Assembly: GCA_040235375.1 (NCBI GenBank)
Contig: JBECKQ010000227.1
Location: forward strand, 1 to 9,274
DNA: 9,274 nt
Origin: JBECKQ01 sp040235375
GTDB lineage: Bacteria; Planctomycetota; Phycisphaerae; UBA1845
Direction: 5' to 3'
Shown: positions 1-6,950 of the stretch, one piece after another
How positions within the stretch are numbered: position 1 is the stretch's first letter
Layout: each line of letters starts with the position of its first letter
Position numbers and translations under genes: made by a program
The notes under the pieces: model-generated
What the model was told of the DNA's origin: nothing
Seen by the model: only the letters and a program-made list of their open reading frames with translations
Databases searched by the model: none

Positions 1-564
1 GCCGCGGCCGTCTGCTTCGGCACGCTGGCGCAGCGCACGCCGGAGTCGCGTGAGACGATTCACCGGGCGCTCGACGCGGCCACTGACGCGTTGATCGTCT
101 ACGACGTGAACCTGCGGAAGGACTGCTACGAGGCCGACTGGGTCGAGCGATCCATGAAGCACGCGGACGTCGTCAAGCTCAACCGCGACGAGGTTGGTGT
201 CCTCGCCCGCCTGCTGGACGTGCCCAACGCCGACCCGTTCGGCTTCGCGGAAGCCATGCGCGAGCGCTTCGATGTTGAGACGTTATGCGTCACACGCGCC
301 GATGCCGGCTGCCTGCTCATCCGCCCGGACGACGTCGTCGATGTGCCTGGTGTTGCGGTCAAGGTGGCTGACGCCGTCGGCGCGGGCGACGCTTTTACCG
401 CGGGGCTGGTGTCGGCGCTGCTGTGGGGCTGGTCGCAGGCCGCCGCGGCGAAGTTTGCCAATCGCGTCGGCGGGCTCGTGGCGAGCCGGGACGGCGCCAT
501 GCCCGACCTGCGCGACCAGTTCGCCGCTCTCGTTAAGCAGCATGATCAAAGTGGCACCATGTGA
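1..564 (+). CDS. PfkB-family sugar kinase, probable fructokinase (5'-truncated by window edge)
   Basis: This is the C-terminal 187 residues of a ribokinase/PfkB-family carbohydrate kinase; the reading frame is open from base 1, so the true start lies upstream. Members are about 300 residues, so roughly the first third is missing. Visible landmarks are FGTLAQR near the start, YDVNLRK (fragment residues 39-45, typical of fructokinase and ketose kinases), KLNRDEV, and the PfkB signature 2 region DAVGAGDAF, in which GAGD forms the anion hole and Asp130 of the fragment is the expected catalytic base. The likely reaction is ATP plus fructose giving fructose-6-phosphate in the cytoplasm. The two sucrose-metabolism genes downstream on the same strand support fructose as substrate, since sucrose synthase releases it. 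The 375-bp gap to the next gene argues against a tight operon. The sugar specificity is inferred; a kinase for another ketose or nucleoside is possible. Confidence 0.85.
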   Translation, partial: AAAVCFGTLAQRTPESRETIHRALDAATDALIVYDVNLRKDCYEADWVERSMKHADVVKLNRDEVGVLARLLDVPNADPFGFAEAMRERFDVETLCVTRADAGCLLIRPDDVVDVPGVAVKVADAVGAGDAFTAGLVSALLWGWSQAAAAKFANRVGGLVASRDGAMPDLRDQFAALVKQHDQSGTM

Positions 565-803
565 CACTTCGCACGTTGCGCCGCCGTCGCGCGAATACTG
601 GCGCAGAGGCGCATGGCACTCGGCTAATGACGCACGGGCGCTCACCTACACCCAGGGAAAATAGGCAAGACTGAGGATTCGCGCACTCCGTTCCCGGGTG
701 TGCAGCTCCGCCGTACGCTCCGCGAATCACGACTGATCCTGACATCCTCGTCAGCTTCTGTAGGCATCTCGATGAGACGCACGTGGCCTTGCGCGCCTTT
801 GCG

Positions 804-832
804 TCGTCATCAGTTTGCGAATAGGCTATAAG
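804..832 (+). promoter_or_regulatory. Candidate sigma-70-type promoter for the sucrose operon
   Basis: TCGTCA (804-809) and TATAAG (827-832) are separated by exactly 17 bases. The -10 matches consensus at 5 of 6 positions and the -35 at 4 of 6. Transcription would begin near 839, leaving a leader of about 100 bases before the start codon at 940. It is a motif match only. The nearer TTGCGA (815-820) is too close to the -10 to be its partner. Confidence 0.3.
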
Positions 833-927
833 TCCTACAGGGCCGGCCCGAGAAATGTCGAAACGCGTCCCGTGGCCCCCATCGTCCTCGACGCAGGTCG
901 CGGCCGGGACGCGAATCGCTGTACACC

Positions 928-932
928 AGGAG
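928..932 (+). promoter_or_regulatory. Ribosome binding site of the sucrose-phosphate synthase gene
   Basis: AGGAG lies 7 bases before the ATG at 940. Another ATG at 935 is out of frame and too close to the site, so the 940 start is preferred. Confidence 0.7.
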
Positions 933-939
933 CGATGCG

Positions 940-3102
940 ATGGCCGAAGAAGGCCGCTACATCATGCTGATCAGCGTACACGGCCTGATTCGTGGCAGGG
1001 ATCTCGAGCTCGGACGCGACGCGGACACCGGCGGCCAGACCACGTACGTGGTGGAGCTGGCCCGCGCCCTCATCGAGCACCCCGACGTCGAGAAGGTCGA
1101 TCTCGTCACGCGCCTGATCGCCGACCCGAAGGTGGATTCCAGCTATTCCGCGCCGATCGAGGAGCTGGCCCCCGGCGCGAACATCGTCCGCATCCGCTGT
1201 GGACCCGATCGCTACATCGCGAAGGAGCGGCTCTGGCCGTTCCTCGACCAGATGGTCGACAACCTCTTTCCGTACCTGCGATCGCAGGGCCGGGCTCCGG
1301 ACATCGTGCATGGGCACTACGCCGACGCCGGGTACGTCGCCGCACGCGTCGCGGCCCTGCTGAACGTGCCCATGGCCTTCACCGGCCACTCGCTCGGCCG
1401 GGTCAAGCGGCAGCGCCTGCTCGAGGGCGGCCACAAGGCCGAGACCATCGAGAAGCGCTACCGCATTTCGCGACGCATCGAGGCCGAGGAGACGGCCCTG
1501 GACAACGCGTCATTCGTCGTGGCCAGCACGCACCAGGAAGTCGAAAAACAATACCAGCTCTACGACCGCTACCAGCCGCGGCAGATGCTCGTCATTCCGC
1601 CCGGCGTCGACCTCAGTCGGTTCACGCCGCCGCCGCGCACGTGGCGGATGCACATTCCCATATACAAGGCGATCACCCCATTCCTCGCGGACTGGGGAAA
1701 GCCGATGATCCTGGCGCTGTCCCGCCCGGACCCGCGCAAGAACATCAGCATGCTCGTTCGCGCTTACGGTGAGAATCCGCTCTTGCGCGACGCCGCCAAC
1801 CTCGTCATCGTCGCGGGCAATCGCGACGACATCCGCGAGATGGACAAGGGCACGCGGGAAGTGCTCAACGAGCTGCTCTACCTGATTGACTATTACGACC
1901 TCTACGGCAGCGTCGCCTATCCCAAGCACCACCGCGCCGAGGATGTGCCGGACGTTTATCGCCTCGCCGCCAAGACTCGGGGCGTCTTCGTGAATCCGGC
2001 ACTGACGGAGCCGTTCGGCCTCACGCTGCTGGAGGCGGCCGCCACTGGCCTGCCGATCGTGGCCACGAACGACGGCGGCCCGCGCGACATCCTCGACGCC
2101 TGCAAGAACGGCCTGCTGATCGATCCGCTCGACGCGCAGTCGATCAGCGATGCGCTCATGCAGGCCGTCACCAAGCCCGAGTTGTGGAAGAAGTGGTCGC
2201 GCAGCGGCCTGCGCGGCGCCCACCGGCACTTCTCGTGGACCTCGCACGCGAACAAATACATGCGCGCCGCCCGGACGGCCATCAGCCAGCACGGCAAGGA
2301 CCGCTTCTTCTACAGCCCCAAGAGCCGCCTCATCACCGCCGACCGCATTGTCGTTGCCGACGTTGACGACACGCTGATCGGCGACCGCAAAGGCCTGGAG
2401 GAGCTCTTGAGAATGCTTCGGCAGGCCGGCGACCGCGTCGCCTTCGGCATCGCCACCGGGCGCAGCATGGAGATGACGCTGAAGGTGCTCAAGGAGTGGA
2501 AGATTCCCACGCCGCAACTGCTGATTACTGCCGTGGGCAGCGCCATCCATTACGGCCGGCACCTGGTCCAGGACAAGGGCTGGGAAAGCCAGATCAACCA
2601 CCGCTGGCGGCCGGAAGCGCTGCGCGAGGCGATGCAGCAGCTTCCCGGCATCGAGCTGCAGCCGCCGGGAAACCAGAGCGACTACAAGATCAGCTACAAC
2701 GTGGACGCCGAGCGCATGCCCGAGATCAAGGACGTGGTGCGGCATCTTCGCCGATCGCGACTCCAGGCGAACGTCGTGTATTCGCACCAGGCCTATCTCG
2801 ACCTGCTGCCCATCCGCGCGTCGAAGGGCCTGGCTCTCCGCTATTTCACGACCAAATGGGACATGCCGATCGAGCGCTGCCTGGTGGCGGGCAATTCGGG
2901 TAACGACATTGAAATGCTCACGGGCAATACGCTCGCCGTCGTGGTCGGCAACTACGATCCCGAACTGGAGCAATTGCGCGATCATCCGCGCGTTTACTTT
3001 GCCGAAGGATGTCACGCCCGCGGCATCATCGAGGGGATTCAGCATTACGACTTCTTCGGCCGGATACGATTACCTGAAATGGAACTGGTAACCAATGAGT
3101 GA
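940..3102 (+). CDS. sps: Bidomain sucrose-phosphate synthase / sucrose-6-phosphate phosphatase
   Basis: This 720-residue cytoplasmic protein should make sucrose from NDP-glucose and fructose-6-phosphate. Residues 1 to about 455 form a GT-B, GT4-family glucosyltransferase: DTGGQ at 29-33, GHSLGR at 149-154 (His150), the phosphate-binding pair Arg262/Lys267 in SRPDPRKN, and the E-x7-E motif Glu357/Glu365. These are sucrose-phosphate synthase hallmarks. From about 467 to 715 lies a HAD-IIB domain related to sucrose phosphatase, with DVDDT (Asp474 nucleophile, Asp476 acid/base), Thr506 in ATGR, Lys629 and GNSGND at 651-656. The first Asp usual in GDSGND is Asn652, and the usual GTEI loop reads GSAI (533-536), so phosphatase activity is less certain than synthase activity. 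The ATG at 940 has a good ribosome site. The stop overlaps the sucrose synthase start by 8 bases, pointing to one transcript. UDP versus ADP preference cannot be read here. Confidence 0.93.
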   Translation: MAEEGRYIMLISVHGLIRGRDLELGRDADTGGQTTYVVELARALIEHPDVEKVDLVTRLIADPKVDSSYSAPIEELAPGANIVRIRCGPDRYIAKERLWPFLDQMVDNLFPYLRSQGRAPDIVHGHYADAGYVAARVAALLNVPMAFTGHSLGRVKRQRLLEGGHKAETIEKRYRISRRIEAEETALDNASFVVASTHQEVEKQYQLYDRYQPRQMLVIPPGVDLSRFTPPPRTWRMHIPIYKAITPFLADWGKPMILALSRPDPRKNISMLVRAYGENPLLRDAANLVIVAGNRDDIREMDKGTREVLNELLYLIDYYDLYGSVAYPKHHRAEDVPDVYRLAAKTRGVFVNPALTEPFGLTLLEAAATGLPIVATNDGGPRDILDACKNGLLIDPLDAQSISDALMQAVTKPELWKKWSRSGLRGAHRHFSWTSHANKYMRAARTAISQHGKDRFFYSPKSRLITADRIVVADVDDTLIGDRKGLEELLRMLRQAGDRVAFGIATGRSMEMTLKVLKEWKIPTPQLLITAVGSAIHYGRHLVQDKGWESQINHRWRPEALREAMQQLPGIELQPPGNQSDYKISYNVDAERMPEIKDVVRHLRRSRLQANVVYSHQAYLDLLPIRASKGLALRYFTTKWDMPIERCLVAGNSGNDIEMLTGNTLAVVVGNYDPELEQLRDHPRVYFAEGCHARGIIEGIQHYDFFGRIRLPEMELVTNE

Positions 3103-5485
3103 AACCCTCCCTGATTATCTGCAGGCTCATCGCGACGAGGCGTATCTGCTGCTACGACGCTATTTCAATCTCAACAAGACGTTCCTGCTGCGATCGGACC
3201 TCACCGAAGAGCTGGATGCCTTCTGCGCCGAGTCGGACAGAAACGGCGTGTGCGACTCGCCGCTGGCCCAGGCGATCAGCGCCGGCCAGGAAGCCGCCGC
3301 GCAATCGCCGTGGCTTTATTTGGCGGTCCGGCCGCGCATCGGTCGCTGGAACTATCTTCGGTTCCATGTCGAGTCGGTGGACGTGGCGGAGGTGTCGGTG
3401 AGCGATTTTCTGGCTTTCAAGGAGCAGCTCGTCAATGGCGAGGTGAAACGCGACGAATGGCCGCTGGAAATCGACCTTGGACCGTTCAACCGCGGATTTC
3501 CGCGACTGCGGGAGGCCCGATCGGTCGGGCAGGGCGTGTCGTTCCTGAACCGGCGCCTGTCGAGTGAACTGTTCCAGGAGCTCGACAAGGGCGATCGCCG
3601 CCTGCTCGAGTTCCTGCGCGTGCACAACTATCGCGGCCAGCAGTTGATGCTCACGGACAAGATCGACGGCGTAACGGAGCTGCGCCGCGCTATCCGCCGT
3701 GCCGACGAGTATCTCCAGCAGCAGCCGGGCAACGCGGGGTGGAAGGCCGTCGGCGGAACGATGCACCAACTGGGCTTTGAGCCCGGGTGGGGCAAAACCG
3801 TGCGGCGCATGCGCGACACGCTCCGCCTGCTGTCGGATATTCTCGAAGCGCCGGACCCGGCGAACCTCGAGGAATTCCTCGGCCGTATCCCCATGATCTT
3901 CAGCATCGTGATCCTCTCGCCGCACGGCTACTTCGGCCAGTCGCACGTGCTCGGGCTGCCCGACACCGGCGGGCAGGTGGTGTACATTCTTGACCAGGCG
4001 CGGGCCCTCGAGCGGGAGATGAACAAGCGGCTGGAAGAGCAGGGCATCGCCATCGAGCCGCAAATCCTCGTGGTAACCCGGTTGATTCCGGAATCGCGGG
4101 GCACGACGTGCAACCAACGGATCGAGCCGATCACCGGTACCAAGCACGCGCGCATCCTCCGCGTGCCGTTTCGCGATCACGCCGACGAGGTCGTGCCGCA
4201 CTGGATTTCGCGCTTCGAGGTATGGCCCTACCTCGAACGCTTCGCCCTCGAGGCCGAAAAGGAGGTACTCGCCGAACTGGGCGGCAAGCCCGCGCTGATC
4301 ATCGGGAACTACTCCGATGGCTGCCTCGTCGCCTCGCTTATGTCCCGGCGCCTGCAAGTGACACAGTGCAACATCGCCCACGCACTCGAGAAGACGAAGT
4401 ACCTGCTTTCCGACCTGTTCTGGCGGGCGAACGACGAGCGCTACCACTTCAGTTGCCAGTTCAGCGCCGATCTGATCTCCATGAACACGGCGGACTTCAT
4501 CATCACCAGCACGTACCAGGAGATCGCCGGCACGCCGAGCAGCGTCGGCCAGTACGAAAGCTACGGGGCGTTCACCATGCCCGGCCTCTTCCGCGTGGTG
4601 AATGGCATCGACGTGTTCGATCCCAAGTTCAACGTGGTCTCGCCGGGCGCGGACGCCAACGTGTATTTCCCCTACACCGAGAACAAGCGACGGCTCAAGG
4701 GCCTTCACGAGGAGCTCAAGGCGCTGGTCTTCGGAGACGGGGGCGGCTCGCCGTGCCGCGGCTACTTCGCCGACCAGGACAAACCCATCGTCTTCACGAT
4801 GGCGCGACTGGATCGGATCAAGAACATCAACGGACTGGTGGATGCCTACGGACAGAACCCGCGCCTGCGCGAGCTGGCCAACCTGCTCGTCGTGGGCGGG
4901 CACCTCGACCCCAACCTGTCGACGGACCACGAGGAACGCGAGCAGATCCTCTGGCTGCACGAACTCTTCGAGCGTCATCACCTCGACGGCCAGGTCCGCT
5001 GGGTCGGCTTCCAGTCGGAGCGCAACCTCGTGGGCGAGTTGTACCGGTTCGTCGCCGACTATCGCGGCGTGTTCGTGCAGCCGGCGTTGTTCGAGGCGTA
5101 CGGCCTGACCGTGATCGAGGCCATGAGTTCCGGCCTGCCTGTGTTCGCCACCTGCTATGGCGGGCCGTCGGAGATCATCGAGGACGGCGTGTCCGGCTTT
5201 CACATCAACCCCAACCAGGGCAAGGCGATGACCGACAAGCTCGCTGACTTCTTCGAAAAGTGCGCCGAGTCGTCGAAGCACTGGAATCTCTTCAGCGAGC
5301 GGGCCGTCAAGCGCATCGAGGCGCATTACACGTGGAAGCTGTACGGGCAGCGCATGATGACGCTGGCACGCGTGTACGGATTCTGGAAATTCGTCACCAA
5401 CCTGGAGCGCGAGGAGACGCGACGCTACCTGGAAGTGCTCTACGGCCTCCAGTTCCGCCGGCTGGCGGAAAGCCTGCCGCACTGA
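3095..5485 (+). CDS. susA: Sucrose synthase
   Basis: This 796-residue protein matches the usual sucrose synthase length of about 800 and catalyses reversible sucrose + NDP = NDP-glucose + fructose. Residues 1 to about 260 are the N-terminal regulatory part found in plant and bacterial enzymes. The GT-B catalytic core starts near Met267: DTGGQ at 290-294, the HALEKTK segment with His429, Arg571/Lys576 in MARLDRIKN, and E-x7-E (Glu667/Glu675). The tail beyond about 740, with GFWKFV, is typical of the family. In the nucleotide-binding region before GELYR, the sequence is QSERNLV (640-646), lacking the Asn of the plant QMNRVRN pattern; that hints at ADP preference as reported for several bacterial enzymes, which is inference. 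The ATG overlaps the upstream stop by 8 bases and has only weak Shine-Dalgarno sequence (GGA at 3081), suggesting translational coupling. It ends with tandem in-frame stops, TGA then TAA. Adjacent synthase and kinase genes support a sucrose cycle. Confidence 0.95.
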   Translation: MSETLPDYLQAHRDEAYLLLRRYFNLNKTFLLRSDLTEELDAFCAESDRNGVCDSPLAQAISAGQEAAAQSPWLYLAVRPRIGRWNYLRFHVESVDVAEVSVSDFLAFKEQLVNGEVKRDEWPLEIDLGPFNRGFPRLREARSVGQGVSFLNRRLSSELFQELDKGDRRLLEFLRVHNYRGQQLMLTDKIDGVTELRRAIRRADEYLQQQPGNAGWKAVGGTMHQLGFEPGWGKTVRRMRDTLRLLSDILEAPDPANLEEFLGRIPMIFSIVILSPHGYFGQSHVLGLPDTGGQVVYILDQARALEREMNKRLEEQGIAIEPQILVVTRLIPESRGTTCNQRIEPITGTKHARILRVPFRDHADEVVPHWISRFEVWPYLERFALEAEKEVLAELGGKPALIIGNYSDGCLVASLMSRRLQVTQCNIAHALEKTKYLLSDLFWRANDERYHFSCQFSADLISMNTADFIITSTYQEIAGTPSSVGQYESYGAFTMPGLFRVVNGIDVFDPKFNVVSPGADANVYFPYTENKRRLKGLHEELKALVFGDGGGSPCRGYFADQDKPIVFTMARLDRIKNINGLVDAYGQNPRLRELANLLVVGGHLDPNLSTDHEEREQILWLHELFERHHLDGQVRWVGFQSERNLVGELYRFVADYRGVFVQPALFEAYGLTVIEAMSSGLPVFATCYGGPSEIIEDGVSGFHINPNQGKAMTDKLADFFEKCAESSKHWNLFSERAVKRIEAHYTWKLYGQRMMTLARVYGFWKFVTNLEREETRRYLEVLYGLQFRRLAESLPH

Positions 5486-5522
5486 TAAGAGGAAGACCGC
5501 GTTCGACCCCAGATTGATCACC

Positions 5523-5550
5523 TCGCGGCCGCTGCGCTCCGCGACTTTCT
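5523..5550 (+). terminator. Weak hairpin, possible terminator of the sucrose operon
   Basis: TCGCGG (5523-5528) pairs with CCGCGA (5539-5544) across a 10-base loop and is followed by CTTTCT. The stem is GC-rich but short and the T-run is broken. It lies 38 bases after the sucrose synthase stop, where a terminator is expected, but the match is marginal. Confidence 0.3.
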
Positions 5551-5615
5551 ACCCGATGCCGCTGGACGCGGGCGCCGCTTGCACCTTATCATCATCCTCC
5601 GCTGACGAGTCCATC

Positions 5616-5621
5616 GGGAGG
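5616..5621 (+). promoter_or_regulatory. Ribosome binding site of the FAD monooxygenase gene
   Basis: GGGAGG sits 8 bases before the ATG at 5630. It decides the start: the in-frame GTG at 5621 overlaps this Shine-Dalgarno sequence and has no site of its own. Confidence 0.75.
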
Positions 5622-5629
5622 TGATTGCC

Positions 5630-6904
5630 ATGTTCGACCGCCACGAGACGGACGTGCTTGTCGTGGGCGCCGGGCCCGTCGGTCTGTTCGCCGCGTTGTC
5701 ATTGACGGCCCGCGACGTCGGTGTGCAGATCATTGACGAGGAGTGGCGGACGGCCGGCCACAGTTACGCGCTCGCCCTGCACCCAGGGTCGCTCGAGCTT
5801 CTGGAGGAGGCCGGGATTGCGACGGAGCTGATCGAACGCGGCTATCGCGTCAACAGCGTCGCGTTCTACGACGGCACCGATCTGAAGGCGACGACGCGAC
5901 TGGCCGATCTCGATGCGAAATACCCGTTCGTGCTGGTTCTGCCGCAGAGCGCGCTGGAAGGTCTCATGGAGCAGCACCTGAATCGCCGCGGCCTGAAAGT
6001 GCAGTGGAACCACAGCGCGAGCGGGCTCGAGTCGCTGGGCGGCTTCGTGATCGCGCCCGTCGAGCAGTTGGGAAAAGTCTCCAGCGGCTACGCGGCGGCG
6101 ACCACGGACTGGGTGGTGGAGAAGACCTTGCGCACGCGGGCGCGGTACGCGATCGGCGCCGACGGACATCGTTCCATGGTTCGGCGCGCCTTGCAGATCG
6201 ACTGGCAAAGCGTGGGTGAGGCCGACATGTACGCGGTCTTCGAGTTTCATTCCGATGCGGACCTCGGTGGCGAGGTGCGCGTCGTCCTGGACGATCAGAC
6301 GACGAACGTATTGTGGCCCTTGCCCGGCGGACGGCTGCGCTGGAGCTTTCAGATGACCAAGGCGCAGATTGCCGGCGCCGGGCGGATCAAGAGCCGGCTG
6401 GCCGTGCAGATCGGTGGCCGGACATATCCGCAGGTCTCGGTCGAGGACCTGTGGGCGTTGATCGACGAGCGGGCGCCGTGGTTCGACGGCTCGGTGGATC
6501 AGATCAACTGGTCGATGGCCGTCCGCTTCGAGAAGCGGCTGGCGGCCAGCTTCGGTCGCGACCTGTTCTGGCTGGCGGGCGACGCCGCCCACCTCACCAG
6601 CCCGGTGGGGGCGCAGAGCATGAACGTGGGCCTGCGCGAAGCGAATCAACTTTCCTCGATCATCAGTGACATCCTGCGGCACAATGGCTCGGCGGAAGCA
6701 CTGGATGCGTACAACCGCGAGCGCGTCGCCGAGTGGCGCTCGTTGATGGCGCTCGACGGCGGCTCGGCGGCGAAACCAGACGCCGACCGCTGGGTGCGCG
6801 ACCGCGCCGCGCGAATCATCCCCTGCCTGCCAGCCTCCGGCGATCACCTCCGGCAATTGGCCGGCCAGATCGGGATTGAATACACGCAGGCCGCGGCCGT
6901 GTGA
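5630..6904 (+). CDS. Class A FAD-dependent monooxygenase (substrate unknown)
   Basis: This 424-residue flavoprotein has the three fingerprints of single-component aromatic-hydroxylase-type monooxygenases, which use FAD, NAD(P)H and oxygen. A Rossmann motif GAGPVG (13-18) lies in the first beta-alpha unit. The DG motif GADGHRS (176-182) is implicated in FAD/NAD(P)H binding. The GD motif GDAAHLTSPVG (317-327) binds the FAD ribose and pyrophosphate and is followed by QSMNVGL, where QGMN is commoner. It ends soon after the FAD domain, so it lacks the C-terminal thioredoxin-like domain of phenol hydroxylase or PCP monooxygenase relatives (about 530-600 residues). No signal peptide or membrane segment is evident. 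It lies 144 bases after susA on the same strand, with its own ribosome site and a possible terminator between, so it is probably transcribed separately. Aromatic, polyketide or quinone-ring substrates are all possible, and the neighbours do not identify one. Confidence 0.85.
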   Translation: MFDRHETDVLVVGAGPVGLFAALSLTARDVGVQIIDEEWRTAGHSYALALHPGSLELLEEAGIATELIERGYRVNSVAFYDGTDLKATTRLADLDAKYPFVLVLPQSALEGLMEQHLNRRGLKVQWNHSASGLESLGGFVIAPVEQLGKVSSGYAAATTDWVVEKTLRTRARYAIGADGHRSMVRRALQIDWQSVGEADMYAVFEFHSDADLGGEVRVVLDDQTTNVLWPLPGGRLRWSFQMTKAQIAGAGRIKSRLAVQIGGRTYPQVSVEDLWALIDERAPWFDGSVDQINWSMAVRFEKRLAASFGRDLFWLAGDAAHLTSPVGAQSMNVGLREANQLSSIISDILRHNGSAEALDAYNRERVAEWRSLMALDGGSAAKPDADRWVRDRAARIIPCLPASGDHLRQLAGQIGIEYTQAAAV

Positions 6905-6923
6905 CACCGCACGCTCCCCCCTT

Positions 6924-6940
6924 GGGCTGGTGCACCGCCC
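6924..6940. terminator. Hairpin in the convergent gap, possible bidirectional terminator
   Basis: GGGC (6924-6927), a one-base bulge, and GG (6929-6930) pair with CC (6935-6936) and GCCC (6937-6940) around a TGCA loop. It lies in the 46-bp gap between two convergent genes. Neither strand has a T-run after it, so it is a weak call based on placement and structure. Confidence 0.3.
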
Positions 6941-6950
6941 TCAAACAGGA

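Larger units (their letters stand above)
565..939. other. 375-bp non-coding region upstream of the sucrose genes
   Basis: I see no convincing gene here: the short open frames lack recognisable protein features and a good ribosome site. It holds a weak sigma-70-like promoter near 804-832, an 8-bp perfect inverted repeat (676-683 with 721-728, 37-base loop), and a small CTGAC/GTCAG hairpin at 739-754. There is no clear terminator with a T-run after the kinase stop codon at 564. The length suggests that control signals for the downstream gene pair lie here. Confidence 0.5.

Noticed and set aside
577..605. Hairpin TGCGCC/GGCGCA after the kinase stop as a terminator
   Set aside because: The stem is only 6 bp with a 17-base loop and no T-run follows; such pairs are expected by chance in GC-rich DNA.
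1510..3045. 511-codon open frame on the minus strand opposite the sucrose-phosphate synthase gene
   Set aside because: It is a shadow of a well-supported gene, with no recognisable domain.
940..5485. Sucrose-phosphate synthase and sucrose synthase as a recent tandem duplication
   Set aside because: Both are GT4 enzymes of the GT-B fold with shared DTGGQ and E-x7-E motifs, but they differ in domain layout and most of their sequence. They are ancient paralogues, not a local duplication.
3152..5521. 789-codon open frame on the minus strand opposite susA
   Set aside because: It mirrors almost the whole susA gene, as high-GC codon bias often produces. The translation is rich in Arg, Ala, His and Val without family motifs, while the plus frame is unmistakably sucrose synthase.
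5570..5583. Possible sigma-54 (-24/-12) promoter before the monooxygenase gene
   Set aside because: GG (5570-5571) and TTGCA (5579-5583) look tempting, but the spacing between GG and GC is 9 bases instead of the strict 10, and the rest of the -24 element does not match.
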